Assembly: GCA_024685285.1 (NCBI GenBank)
Contig: JAIKVZ010000031.1
Location: 123,998-187,997, forward strand
Direction: 5' to 3'
DNA length: 64,000 bases
Origin: Bacteroidales bacterium
GTDB taxonomy: Bacteria > Bacteroidota > Bacteroidia > Bacteroidales > P3
A program made the translations under genes and the position numbers. The notes below the pieces were generated by a model, which saw nothing but the letters and a program-made list of their open reading frames with translations, was not told where the DNA came from and ran no database searches. Below, piece by piece: positions 54,334-62,633 of the stretch. How positions within the stretch are numbered: position 1 is the stretch's first letter; every line of letters begins with the position of its first letter.

Positions 54334-56388
54334 ATGCTTTATACCGATAAACAATACAAGCGCTTCACCGTCACCTCGGCGCTGCCCTATGCCAACGGTC
54401 CGGTCCATATAGGCCACCTGGCCGGCGTCTACGTGCCTGCCGATGTCTATGTGCGCTACCTCCGCGCCCAGGGCGCCGATGTCATGTTCATCGGCGGCAG
54501 CGACGAGCACGGTGTGCCCATCACCATCAAGGCCCGCAAAGAGGGCTGTACGCCGCAGGACATAGTGGACCGCTACCACAAGATTATCAAGGACAGTTTT
54601 GCCGAGTTCGGCATCTCGTTCGACATATACAGCCGCACCAGCAGCCCCGAGCACCACGCCACCGCCTCGGCCTACTTCAAAAAACTCTACGACGAGGGCA
54701 AGTTTGTCGAGAAGGTGTCTATGCAGTATTACGACGAGGAGGCCCACCAGTTTCTGGCCGACCGCTACATCACAGGCACCTGCCCCCACTGCGGCAACGA
54801 CCGCGCCTATGGCGACCAGTGCGAAGCCTGCGGCACCAGCCTCAACGCCACCGACCTCATCAACCCCAAGAGCGCCCTCAGCGGCAGCAAGCCCGTGCTC
54901 AAGGAAACCAAGCACTGGTTTCTGCCCCTCGACCAGGACGAGCCGTGGCTGCGTCAGTGGATCCTCGAGAGCCACAAGGCCGACTGGAAGGTGAACGTCT
55001 ACGGCCAGTGCAAGTCGTGGATCGATGCCGGCCTACAGCCCCGCGCCGTCACCCGCGACCTCGACTGGGGTGTCAAGGTGCCCATTGCCGATGCCGACGG
55101 CAAGGTGCTCTATGTATGGTTCGACGCCCCCATTGGCTACATCTCCTTCACCAAGCAGCTCAAAGGCGACGACTGGGAGAAATGGTGGAAAGACCAGGAT
55201 ACCAAACTGGTACACTTTATCGGGAAGGACAACATTGTCTTCCATTGCATCATCTTCCCCTCGATGCTCCACGCCGACGGTTCCTACATACTGCCCGCCA
55301 ACGTGCCCGCCAATGAGTTCCTAAACCTCGAGGGCGACAAAATAAGCACCTCGCGCAACTGGGCCGTGTGGCTGCACGAATACCTCAAGGACTTCCCCGG
55401 CAAGCAGGATGTGCTGCGCTACACCCTTTGCAGCAACGCACCCGAAACCAAGGACAATGACTTTACCTGGAAGGACTTCCAGCTCAAGAACAACTCGGAA
55501 TTGGTGGCCATACTCGGCAACTTCGTCAACCGCACCCTTGTGCTCACCCACAAGTTCTACGGTGGCAAAGTGCCGGGACGCACAAGCGGCACGCCCATGG
55601 ACGACGAGGTCGTCAAAGAGCTTGCCACCTTCCCCGAGCGCATTGGGCGCAGCATCGAGGCCTACCGTTTCCGCGAGGCCCTCGCCGAGATGATGAACCT
55701 GGCTCGTCTGGGCAACAAATATCTCACCGACACCGAGCCCTGGAAGCTCGCAAAGAGCGACCCCGAGCGCACCGCCACGGTCTTGAACATCTCGTTGCAG
55801 ATTTGCGCCAACCTGGCCATAGTGTGCGCGCCCTTCCTGCCCTTCACGGCCGACAAGATGCACCGCATCATGAACCTGCCCGCCATGGGCTGGCGCGATG
55901 CCGGCCGAGCCGACCTCCTTATGGAGGGTCACCAGATTGACCAGCCCGAGCTACTCTTCGAACAGATAGCCGACGAGACCATCCAGGCCCAGGTGGACCG
56001 CCTGCTCCGCACCAAGGAGCAGAACGCCCTCAACGCCTGGCAACCCGCCGAGGTCAAGGACAATGTCACCATCGACGACTTTGGCCGCATGGACATACGC
56101 GTAGCCACCGTGCTCGAGTGCACCAAGGTGCCCAAGGCCGACAAGCTGCTGCAGTTCAAGCTCGACGACGGCATGGGCGGACGCACCATAGTTAGTGGCA
56201 TAGCCAAGTACTACCCCGACCCGCAGGCTCTGGTGGGCCGCCAGGTATGCTTCATCGCCAACTTCCCCCCGCGTAAGCTCAAAGGGGTCGAGAGCCAGGG
56301 CATGATACTGAGTGCCGAGGACAAGGACGGCCGCTTGGTGCTCCTCAGTCCCAGCGACCTCGTAACCCCCGGCTGCAACGTGGGCTGA
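54334..56388 (+). CDS. metG: Methionyl-tRNA synthetase
   Basis: A 684-aa class I aminoacyl-tRNA synthetase. The HIGH motif is exact in [13 protein letters not shown] (about residues 23-28). The zinc knuckle has two CxxC pairs ([21 protein letters not shown]). The KMSKS loop is the [10 protein letters not shown] variant in [22 protein letters not shown] is also typical. The last about 110 residues form an EMAP/Trbp111-type tRNA-binding domain ([31 protein letters not shown]) that dimerises the enzyme. ATG 54334 is the only sensible start. A strong hairpin and the G-rich repeat follow. Confidence 0.97.
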   Translation: MLYTDKQYKRFTVTSALPYANGPVHIGHLAGVYVPADVYVRYLRAQGADVMFIGGSDEHGVPITIKARKEGCTPQDIVDRYHKIIKDSFAEFGISFDIYSRTSSPEHHATASAYFKKLYDEGKFVEKVSMQYYDEEAHQFLADRYITGTCPHCGNDRAYGDQCEACGTSLNATDLINPKSALSGSKPVLKETKHWFLPLDQDEPWLRQWILESHKADWKVNVYGQCKSWIDAGLQPRAVTRDLDWGVKVPIADADGKVLYVWFDAPIGYISFTKQLKGDDWEKWWKDQDTKLVHFIGKDNIVFHCIIFPSMLHADGSYILPANVPANEFLNLEGDKISTSRNWAVWLHEYLKDFPGKQDVLRYTLCSNAPETKDNDFTWKDFQLKNNSELVAILGNFVNRTLVLTHKFYGGKVPGRTSGTPMDDEVVKELATFPERIGRSIEAYRFREALAEMMNLARLGNKYLTDTEPWKLAKSDPERTATVLNISLQICANLAIVCAPFLPFTADKMHRIMNLPAMGWRDAGRADLLMEGHQIDQPELLFEQIADETIQAQVDRLLRTKEQNALNAWQPAEVKDNVTIDDFGRMDIRVATVLECTKVPKADKLLQFKLDDGMGGRTIVSGIAKYYPDPQALVGRQVCFIANFPPRKLKGVESQGMILSAEDKDGRLVLLSPSDLVTPGCNVG

Positions 56389-56417
56389 AACTCCAAAACA
56401 CATTGAAAACCAGTAAG

Positions 56418-56448
56418 TAAGGGCGCGAGCTGGAGGCTCGCGCCCTTA
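56418..56448 (+). terminator. Hairpin after metG
   Basis: TAAGGGCGCGAGC/GCTCGCGCCCTTA gives a 13-bp stem with a 5-nt loop (TGGAG), 30 nt after the metG stop. It is followed by AAATGCC, so the plus-strand T run comes only from the stem; it may function in both directions. Confidence 0.8.
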
Positions 56449-56474
56449 AAATGCCTAAAACACAGCGTCTTAAA

Positions 56475-56511
56475 GGGGTTAGGTTCGGGTTAAGGTCGGG
56501 TATGGGTCGGG
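56475..56511 (+). repeat. G-rich repeat block in the metG/mtgA convergent gap
   Basis: GGGGTTAGGTTCGGGTTAAG followed by GTCGGGTATGGGTCGGG, nearly the same sequence as the copy 11.8 kb away at 44707. It lies between metG and the convergent mtgA gene, next to a different 11-bp tandem repeat at 56547. Confidence 0.85.
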
Positions 56512-56522
56512 CATAAGACGGA

Positions 56523-56596
56523 GTACCTTCGCAAATTGCCGTTGGTTGCACGTTTGAAGCACGTTTGATGTACGTTCAATGGCCGAAGGAAGTACC
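56523..56596. repeat. Second 11-bp tandem repeat within an imperfect inverted repeat
   Basis: Three 11-bp units TGCACGTTTGA, AGCACGTTTGA and TGTACGTTCAA occupy 56547-56579. They are flanked by GTACCTTCG (56523-56531) and CGAAGGAAGTACC (56584-56596), which are imperfect inverted copies of each other. The unit differs from the G-rich repeat next door, although the period is the same. Function unknown. Confidence 0.65.
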
Positions 56597-56616
56597 TACA
56601 AAGGCTGACGGTCAAC

Positions 56617-57456
56617 CTATTGCGCCACGTACCATTTGATGAAATCCCAGAGCGTCTCGCGGTTCTTGTACTTCGATTTCCGTTCCGCGGCCGGCATGTC
56701 AAGGTCAACGGCTCCCCAGTTCATGCGCTGCCTGATGATTTGGCTCTGCTGTTTGAAATAGGGTGTCTGCGAAGCCGGGTTGCGTTTGAGCGGCGAGGGC
56801 AGCGTGGCCGCCAGCTGGGCGGCCTCGGTGGCCGAGAGGGTGGCGGCCGGGTGGCCGAAATAGTGTTGTGAGGCCGCCTCGGCGCCGTATATGCCGTCGC
56901 CGAACTCTATGACGTTGAGGTACACCTCCATAATGCGGCGTTTGCCCCATATCTTCTCAATCAGCACTGTGTAGTAAGCTTCGAGAGCCTTGCGGAGCAT
57001 GGTGCGCGAGTGGGGCAGGAAGACGTTCTTGGCGGTTTGCTGGCTGATGGTGCTGCCGCCGCGTATGCGCCGCCCACGCCGGTTTTCGTGGCAGGCCTTC
57101 TTCATCTGCTTGACATCGAACCCGTGGTGGTACATGAAAAGGCCGTCCTCTGAGTAGACCACTGCGGTGACGAGCCGGGGCGATATGTCGCCGAGGCGCA
57201 CATAGTCGCGCTCGAAGTGCGCGGAACGTCCTTCGGTCGAGAGCTGTTGGCCCAACCGTTGTACCATCAAGGGTGTGAACGGGGGCAGCACCAAGGCGCC
57301 CAGCACCACCTGCAGCAGCGTGAAGAGCCACAGCCCTGCCGCCGCCATCCACACCACGCGCGCCACGCGCCTCCCGTGGCCTATGGCTTTCCACGGCTTC
57401 AGCCCACACGTCTTCGGTTTGTTGCCATCCTGTTCCATGCGCCTCTCATTTTTCAT
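56617..57456 (-). CDS. mtgA: Monofunctional peptidoglycan glycosyltransferase (GT51)
   Basis: The ORF-track start is extended; ATG 57456 (MKNERRMEQDGNK) is the likely start, with MEQDG (57438) as alternative. The 279-aa protein has one N-terminal membrane helix (VVWMAAAGLWLFTLLQVVLGALV) and a GT51 domain: the catalytic Glu region YSEDGLFMYHHGFD, RGGSTISQQTAKNVFLP, EKIWGKRRIMEVYLNVIEFGDGIYGAEAASQHYFG and LAATLPSPLKRNP. There is no transpeptidase domain, so it polymerises lipid II glycan strands only. It stands after the hpf terminator and is convergent with metG. Confidence 0.93.
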   Translation of the reverse strand: MKNERRMEQDGNKPKTCGLKPWKAIGHGRRVARVVWMAAAGLWLFTLLQVVLGALVLPPFTPLMVQRLGQQLSTEGRSAHFERDYVRLGDISPRLVTAVVYSEDGLFMYHHGFDVKQMKKACHENRRGRRIRGGSTISQQTAKNVFLPHSRTMLRKALEAYYTVLIEKIWGKRRIMEVYLNVIEFGDGIYGAEAASQHYFGHPAATLSATEAAQLAATLPSPLKRNPASQTPYFKQQSQIIRQRMNWGAVDLDMPAAERKSKYKNRETLWDFIKWYVAQ

Positions 57457-57496
57457 ATAAATAACGTTGCAATCCGGAAAATATTGCTGTGCAACG

Positions 57497-57529
57497 AAAA
57501 ATGCCGGAGGCGCTGTGCGGCTCCGGCAT
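57497..57529 (-). terminator. Terminator after hpf
   Basis: On the minus strand ATGCCGGAG/CTCCGGCAT forms a 9-bp stem with an 11-nt loop containing GCCGCACAGCGC, followed by TTTT (complement of 57497-57500). It lies 20 nt after the hpf stop and 40 nt before the mtgA start. Confidence 0.8.
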
Positions 57530-57549
57530 TGGGGCAAGCGGGCGGCTCG

Positions 57550-57846
57550 TTATTTGTTGTAGCGCTCCTTGTACTTCTCTATCTGCACCTTCATGGCGTC
57601 GACGCACTCGGCCACGGCCTGCTCAAAGGTGTCGGCCTGCTTGGCTATGAAAAGGGTCTGGCCCGGCAGGGCGAGCGATATTTCGCCTATCTTGTTGTTG
57701 GCACTCTCGGGCTTGTCTACTTTGAGGGTTACCTCGCAGGTGGTCGCGGCGTCGATAATGCGGTCAAGTTTTGACACTTTGTCGGCGACGAACTTCTCAA
57801 GCTTCTCGTCGGCTCTGAATTTCACTGCATTGATGGTTGTTTTCAT
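57550..57846 (-). CDS. hpf: Ribosome hibernation-promoting factor, short form
   Basis: A 98-aa protein of the HPF/YfiA (RaiA) family that binds between the ribosomal subunits in stationary phase and blocks A and P sites. Visible features are MKTTINAVKFRADEKLEKFVADKVSKLDRI, the CEVTLKVDKPES strand and the C-terminal amphipathic helix DTFEQAVAECVDAMKVQIEKYKER. It lacks the long C-terminal dimerisation domain, so it is the short type. Its ATG overlaps the xerC stop by 4 nt, a linkage often seen in Bacteroidota. Confidence 0.93.
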   Translation of the reverse strand: MKTTINAVKFRADEKLEKFVADKVSKLDRIIDAATTCEVTLKVDKPESANNKIGEISLALPGQTLFIAKQADTFEQAVAECVDAMKVQIEKYKERYNK

Positions 57847-58781
57847 AATATGTCCTCCTTGTTGTTATGAGTGGATGAATTGTTGCTTTGTTTTGTTGCG
57901 CGCGGATGGGCGTGGCGGTACACCTCGCCTATGCGTGAGCGCGAGAGGTGTGTGTAGACCTGAGTGGCGCCGAGGCTTGAGTGGCCCAGCAACTCCTTGA
58001 TGGCCAGCAGCTCGCCCCCTTCGGCCAGCAGGTGGGTGGCAAAGCTGTGGCGGAACACGTGGGGGCTGATGCGGTCGGCGTTGCTCAGGGCGGCCATGTG
58101 CTTGTGAACCACATAGTAGACCGTGTTGCCGTTGATGGGCTCGCCCTTGGGTGTCACGAACAGGGCGGGGCTCTGCCTCGGCAGGGCGTGCTTGAGCTCG
58201 AGGTACGAGCCTATGGCTGCGGCCAGCTCGGGCTCGATGGGCACCAAGCGGTGTTTGTTGCCCTTGCCCAGCACCTTGATGTATAGCGAGCGCAGGTCGG
58301 CGTCGGTCTCGCGCAGGCTTGCCAGCTCGGCACGCCGCAGCCCCGTCTCGTAGAGCATCCGCAGCATCAGGCAGTCGCGTTGCCCGGCAAAATCGTCGGC
58401 AAAGTTGGCGGGGTCGTATATGCGGCCGGCCTCGCTCTCTTTGTAGCATACCGGCAGCCTTTTGGGCAGCTTTGGCGGTGCCATGCGGGCGGCCAGGTCG
58501 GTATTGGTGATGTGGTTTTGCCTCAGCCAGCGGCAGAAATGGCGCACCGCCGAGACCCTTTGGCGTATGGTCGACGGTGCCAGTCCGGCCTCGGCGAGGC
58601 TCATCTGCCACAGGCGCAGGTCCTGGCGCGTAATCTGCCCAATGTCGGCAATGCCAGAGAGTTGCAGGTGCTCGTTGAGTCCCTCGAGGGCGCGCCGGTA
58701 GTCGGCCACGGTGCCCTCGGCGCGGCGCAACTCGGTGCCCACGTGCTCCAAAAAACGTGCTATGGCGTCGGTGGTTTTCAC
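57843..58781 (-). CDS. xerC: Tyrosine recombinase XerC/XerD-like
   Basis: A 312-aa tyrosine recombinase, probably one of the two Xer proteins resolving chromosome dimers at dif. The N-terminal SAM-like domain contains TVADYRRALEGLNEHLQ. The catalytic pentad is complete: Arg in LYETGLRRAELASL, Lys in VLGKGNKHRLVPIE, HxxR in SPHVFRHSFATHLL, His in LLGHSSLGATQ and the nucleophile Tyr in VYTHLS. The start is GTG 58781. The full promoter TTG-N19-TAACTTTG ends 5 nt before this GTG, so the transcript is likely leaderless. Its stop overlaps hpf. Assignment to XerC rather than XerD rests only on the hpf linkage. Confidence 0.9.
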   Translation of the reverse strand: MKTTDAIARFLEHVGTELRRAEGTVADYRRALEGLNEHLQLSGIADIGQITRQDLRLWQMSLAEAGLAPSTIRQRVSAVRHFCRWLRQNHITNTDLAARMAPPKLPKRLPVCYKESEAGRIYDPANFADDFAGQRDCLMLRMLYETGLRRAELASLRETDADLRSLYIKVLGKGNKHRLVPIEPELAAAIGSYLELKHALPRQSPALFVTPKGEPINGNTVYYVVHKHMAALSNADRISPHVFRHSFATHLLAEGGELLAIKELLGHSSLGATQVYTHLSRSRIGEVYRHAHPRATKQSNNSSTHNNKEDIL

Positions 58782-58786
58782 GTATG

Positions 58787-58816
58787 CAAAGTTACGCCTT
58801 TTTTTTCAAACGGCAA
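58787..58816 (-). promoter_or_regulatory. Promoter TTG-N19-TAACTTTG of xerC-hpf, 5 nt before the start
   Basis: On the minus strand TTG (complement of 58814-58816), exactly 19 nt, then TAACTTTG (complement of 58787-58794), CATAC and the GTG start. This is the best example in the window of a complete consensus promoter with almost no leader. Confidence 0.75.
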
Positions 58817-58884
58817 AATATTTTTTGTCTTATTTTTTTCGGAACCCCCAAGAGCCTATGGCTGACAAGGATTTCGGCCGTGTA

Positions 58885-59199
58885 TGTCAGCGCACTGTCA
58901 GCTTTTTGGTGGTGGTGCCGGCGGTGGTGACCAAGCGCACCAAGTAGCTGCCCCGCGGTAGGGCCGTGCAGTCCACCGTGGCGGCGGTGCCCCGTGCCGG
59001 ACGGCTCTGCACCAAACGGCCTGCGGCGTCGTAGAGCTCGACGGCCTGCAGGTGGAACGACGAGAGTACCGTGGCTGTGCCGCCAGCCTCTACCACGCTG
59101 GGTATCAGCTGTGTGTACCTCTCGAGCAGCTGCGGCGAGTAGATGTTGGCGCCCGTGGTGTCAACACCCGTGGTGTCACCTCCTTGCCCCGTGGTGTCT
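58885..59199. repeat. 315-bp near-identical repeat, copy 1 (T9SS tail plus linker)
   Basis: It aligns without gaps to 61456-61770 (offset 2571). By eye I count about 11 mismatches in 315 bp. It covers the sorting domain and part of the DTTG linker, and is much GC-richer than the adjoining coding sequence. Confidence 0.9.
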
Positions 59200-60005
59200 G
59201 CGTTAGGGTCGGGGGTGAGTATCGGAAACATCAGGGTGATGTAGGCCGATATTTGGTGTGGAAGTTCTTGTGGAATTGTTAAATATGTTACAGTATCGTC
59301 CACAATAAGACCTGAGCTTGGGTAGTAGTCCCCCAGACCGGTATCATCGGAATAGTTGGTGTATATATTTCTTGAGTGGTATGACTCTGAGAATCCCGTA
59401 TCAAGGGAAGTATAAAATACTAAGTTGCAACGGCACGAATCCGAAAAAAGGGTGCTTATAAAAATACTGTCTGCTGTGGCAGTATATGGTTGGCTGAAAT
59501 AGGACTCATATATTGGAATGTCTAATGTGGAGACACCGAGCACGTAACTAAAAGGTATTTGCATAAGCATATATGTGGGCTGCAAGGCGTTGAAACTGCT
59601 CTCGGAAACCTTTTTCATGGCAATGTGCGTTATGTGGGCTGGTGAGATGTATGTAGATTTGATGCACATAAGTGTCTTAAAGCTCTCGCAGGAGACTTGG
59701 GACGGAACATAAGACCAGGTGTTTGTATCGTATATAAGTGTTAGTACTGATGTTGCGATACCGTATACATCTACAGGAGGCTCTATGGGTATGGGATGAA
59801 ATAAATTCGGCCAGTCATATATTGGATACTCTAAAACTGTTGCTTTTAAAGAGTCGTGCCCATGCCCGCTCCAAATGGAATGCCACCCCTCTGGCAGCAG
59901 GTAACAGCTGTCGGCATGGTTTAGGAATATCCGGGTGTTAGCGGGCTGTGCCGACAATGCAAATGTTCCGGCAAACAGGATTAATATCAAGACAAAACGT
60001 TTCAT
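58887..60005 (-). CDS. T9SS-sorted secreted protein, downstream member of cassette A
   Basis: ATG 60005 begins a signal peptide (MKRFVLILILFAGTFALSAQ). The 372-aa protein has about 260 residues of unrecognised, AT-rich-encoded sequence with many Ser, Thr and Tyr, then FPILTPDPN and a Thr/Asp/Gly linker (DTTGQGGDTTGVDTTGA). It ends in a T9SS sorting domain (ELYDAAGRLVQS, then SYLVRLVTTAGTTTKKLTVR). The last 315 bp are almost identical to the same part of the gene at 61458, whereas the N-terminal parts are only distantly similar. It starts 17 nt after the propeller-like gene of the same cassette and is likely co-transcribed with it. Function unknown; it is probably a surface protein. Confidence 0.85.
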   Translation of the reverse strand: MKRFVLILILFAGTFALSAQPANTRIFLNHADSCYLLPEGWHSIWSGHGHDSLKATVLEYPIYDWPNLFHPIPIEPPVDVYGIATSVLTLIYDTNTWSYVPSQVSCESFKTLMCIKSTYISPAHITHIAMKKVSESSFNALQPTYMLMQIPFSYVLGVSTLDIPIYESYFSQPYTATADSIFISTLFSDSCRCNLVFYTSLDTGFSESYHSRNIYTNYSDDTGLGDYYPSSGLIVDDTVTYLTIPQELPHQISAYITLMFPILTPDPNADTTGQGGDTTGVDTTGANIYSPQLLERYTQLIPSVVEAGGTATVLSSFHLQAVELYDAAGRLVQSRPARGTAATVDCTALPRGSYLVRLVTTAGTTTKKLTVR

Positions 60006-60022
60006 AGCGGTTGTAGTTGAAT

Positions 60023-61372
60023 TTAACGGCATATTGACAAATATGTTTTAGAAACCACTGGTTTTTGGAATGAGGACACTGTGGGGACAGCCATTACCGT
60101 AGGCATTTGTTCTTCGTAGTTATTGTCGAGGTCCAATGTCGTATTGGTAAATGGCATAAGGTTGTAGCAACTGGATGGGGTTGTATGATATCTACTATAA
60201 AAAAGGGCAAGATTGCCTGAAGTAGAAATTCCCGAAGCAAGTGTCATATTAGGGATAGTAAAATATGAACTGACTGAATTCAGGGAATTGAGATTTGTCC
60301 CAGAGAGATTGTATTTGGTTGTCATAGGAGCAAAAGAAGAAAGATTAACAATCAGTTCCGACCAGTTCGGATTTGACGAAACGGTTAAATCCTGAACTAT
60401 GAACAGTGTGTTTCCCAACATATCAACAGTAATATCTTTCACCGGGCCTGAAAAATTTGCCGAGGAAAGCGTCAGGGCTTTTCTCATTGTATTTGAATAG
60501 GAAGAAGCGTCATATAGCGAGAGAATCAACTCGGAGTTCCCCGAACTTCCAATGAAATGCGTTGCGCAGACGAACTTATCGGCCTCTGTATTCTTTATCA
60601 AAGACGGTGTTGTCGATGCATACGGACTTTCGCAATAATGTATATAGGGGGTAGTGGAGAATATACTGGTAGACCCGTTGGTTGGGCGGTTGAAAAAATA
60701 AACTCTTTGGCGCATATCGTAGTCCCTTCGACGGGAACTAACACCTATGAATCTGGATGATTTATCAACATCATCGAACTGTAAATAGTATTTGTAATAG
60801 TTGGTGGCTGTGAGTTGCCAGTTGTTGCTTGCTATATCTGCTGTGTAACAGTCAATAATGCAATAGTAGGTGGTGGGGTCTCCATAGGCGTTATATTTGC
60901 CTTCACCCACCATAATTACGTGGTATCCTGTGTCCGCTGCGGTATTATAAGCCGTTAGTTTTGTCAGGTTTGTAATATGGAAATCATTTAGAGGGTTCGG
61001 TATGTGGATAATATTGTAAGTGACATTCGAACCCACAAAATCATTTATGTTGAACCATACAAATACAGGAGCCCCCCAATTTTTGCCGCAGAAAAAAGCG
61101 ATTTCACCCTCAACAATCTCTATGTCATTAACAATGCCACACCCCATAGGTACTGAAGCTGAGCGGAAAGTTGACGTACCATAGTCAATGCCAAAATTGC
61201 CAGAACCTGACAGTTCATGATATACCAGGAACCGGTTGGCTGTTATGTTTCTTACCATCGTTTTATCTGTAGGATATGCCGGGACTTCTCTAATTGAGTC
61301 TTGTGCATTTACAGATGCAGTGGTCAGTACGGTTGCAACAAAGGCAAAAACAATATTTATTCCGTACCTCAT
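60023..61372 (-). CDS. Secreted propeller-like hypothetical protein, upstream member of cassette A
   Basis: ATG 61372 (MRYGINIVFAFVATVLTTASVNAQ) gives a signal peptide; the longer ORF start is inside the leader. The 449-aa protein has repeating beta segments of the kind ILSLYDASSYS, DITVDMLGNTLFIVQDLT and IYFFNRP-like strands, suggesting a beta-propeller, but no family is recognised. It has no T9SS tail and ends SKTYLSICR. A homologous but broken copy occurs at 62634-63885 in the same position relative to its T9SS partner. The gene is AT-richer than the window average, suggesting horizontal gain or relaxed codon selection. Confidence 0.75.
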   Translation of the reverse strand: MRYGINIVFAFVATVLTTASVNAQDSIREVPAYPTDKTMVRNITANRFLVYHELSGSGNFGIDYGTSTFRSASVPMGCGIVNDIEIVEGEIAFFCGKNWGAPVFVWFNINDFVGSNVTYNIIHIPNPLNDFHITNLTKLTAYNTAADTGYHVIMVGEGKYNAYGDPTTYYCIIDCYTADIASNNWQLTATNYYKYYLQFDDVDKSSRFIGVSSRRRDYDMRQRVYFFNRPTNGSTSIFSTTPYIHYCESPYASTTPSLIKNTEADKFVCATHFIGSSGNSELILSLYDASSYSNTMRKALTLSSANFSGPVKDITVDMLGNTLFIVQDLTVSSNPNWSELIVNLSSFAPMTTKYNLSGTNLNSLNSVSSYFTIPNMTLASGISTSGNLALFYSRYHTTPSSCYNLMPFTNTTLDLDNNYEEQMPTVMAVPTVSSFQKPVVSKTYLSICR

Positions 61373-61388
61373 GTGTATATTTTTTTTG

Positions 61389-61419
61389 CAAATATACAAA
61401 CGTTTTTTCTACTGTGCAA
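61389..61419 (-). promoter_or_regulatory. Promoter of cassette A, TTG-N20-TATATTTG
   Basis: On the minus strand TTG (complement of 61417-61419), 20 nt, then TATATTTG (complement of 61389-61396). ATG 61372 follows 16 nt later. The promoter lies between the two cassettes, so cassette A can be expressed independently of cassette B. Confidence 0.7.
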
Positions 61420-61455
61420 ATATTAATGTTTTTTACATTTTGTGCAGTTTTGCGG

Positions 61456-61770
61456 TGTCAGCGCACTGTCAGCTTTTTGGTGGTGGTGCCGGCGGTGGTG
61501 ACCAAGCGCACCAAGTAGCTGCCCCGCGGCAGGGCTGTGCAGTCCACCGTGGCGGCGGTGCCTCGGGCCGGACGGCTCTGCACCAAACGGCCTGCGGCGT
61601 CGTAGAGCTCGACGGCCTGCAGGTGGAACGACGAGAGCACCGTGGCTGTGCCGCCTACCTCGACCACGCTGGGTATCAGCTGTGTGTACCTCTCGAGCAG
61701 CTGCGGCGAGTAGATGGCGGCGCCCGTGGTGTCAACACCCGTGGTGTCGCCTCCTTGCCCCGTGGTGTCT
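61456..61770. repeat. 315-bp near-identical repeat, copy 2 (T9SS tail plus linker)
   Basis: The partner of 58885-59199. Identity is gapless and ends at the GTGGTGTCT codons of the DTTG linker. Beyond this point copy 2 carries an extra stretch encoding RSTPTPVDTVLSYFDTTAIDTTII before similarity resumes at FPILTPDPN. Confidence 0.9.
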
Positions 61771-62603
61771 ATTATCGTGGTGTCGATTGCTGTGGTGTCG
61801 AAATAGCTCAGCACCGTGTCCACTGGCGTGGGGGTACTCCTGTTCGGGTCCGGCGTAAGGATGGGGAACGCCAATAATATTCCTGGACGGTATGGGAACC
61901 TGCGCCACCTTACGTAATCTCCTGAATTGTATACTTTTATAGTTGTAGCTATATTTGTGTTCACGGGATATTCTATAGAAAATCCATTCAGGCATAGTCC
62001 TCTGGCGTGAATGCCATCAGCCAATGCTCCATTGTGGTTTGTCGTTCCAAAATAGAATGAGTCGGTAACATAATATGCCGTATCAAAATATGTTTCGAAT
62101 AATGGTGGTGTTATTAGTGTGTTGTCGTTGGGGTCAACGTACATACTATCCATATATGGGGCAATGCGCGAGTGGTGTGGAGGCATAATGTATGTAGGCT
62201 GGTCAAACTGGCTATAGGCAGAACTACCTAATAGCAACATACTGTCTCCGATAGGTTTATATAGGCAAGTGTATTCCCTCCAGTTTGAGCGAGACGTATC
62301 AAGAGAGAAATCGTCCCACCCAGGGAAATTCAGATGAGCAAAACAAGAAGCGACTCCATAAACAGTTAGACCCGCATCCGAACTATCAAGGATTACACAC
62401 ACGTCACTGTTAAAATGGGCTTCTGAATAGGGCCAACCCCAGGTGTATTCTAAAGATGTGTCGGATAGTAATTCATCTATGTTGGGATTGCTTACATAAT
62501 AATTGTCCAACCCTTCAATAGGAACAAGGTCATAGTTTTGAGCAATGGATAAAAGTGCAGTCTGCAAGAGAAAAACAAAAAAGAATAGAGTCTTATTTTT
62601 CAT
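61458..62603 (-). CDS. T9SS-sorted secreted protein, downstream member of cassette B
   Basis: A 381-aa paralogue of the protein at 58887. It has a signal peptide MKNKTLFFFVFLLQTALLSIAQ, a roughly 260-aa body rich in Tyr, Ser and Asp with no recognised domain, the shared FPILTPDPN, an expanded Asp/Thr linker and a T9SS sorting domain that is nearly identical at DNA level to its paralogue. It lies 30 nt downstream of the broken propeller-like gene. With that partner inactive, it may be the only working gene of cassette B. The body is AT-rich relative to the tail. Confidence 0.85.
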   Translation of the reverse strand: MKNKTLFFFVFLLQTALLSIAQNYDLVPIEGLDNYYVSNPNIDELLSDTSLEYTWGWPYSEAHFNSDVCVILDSSDAGLTVYGVASCFAHLNFPGWDDFSLDTSRSNWREYTCLYKPIGDSMLLLGSSAYSQFDQPTYIMPPHHSRIAPYMDSMYVDPNDNTLITPPLFETYFDTAYYVTDSFYFGTTNHNGALADGIHARGLCLNGFSIEYPVNTNIATTIKVYNSGDYVRWRRFPYRPGILLAFPILTPDPNRSTPTPVDTVLSYFDTTAIDTTIIDTTGQGGDTTGVDTTGAAIYSPQLLERYTQLIPSVVEVGGTATVLSSFHLQAVELYDAAGRLVQSRPARGTAATVDCTALPRGSYLVRLVTTAGTTTKKLTVR

Positions 62604-62633
62604 AATGTGAGTGTATAAAACTGATAATTCTAA

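Noticed and set aside
57843-58781. Integrase of a mobile element
   Set aside because: The 4-nt overlap with hpf, the housekeeping promoter and the absence of att-like repeats or cargo favour a chromosomal Xer recombinase.
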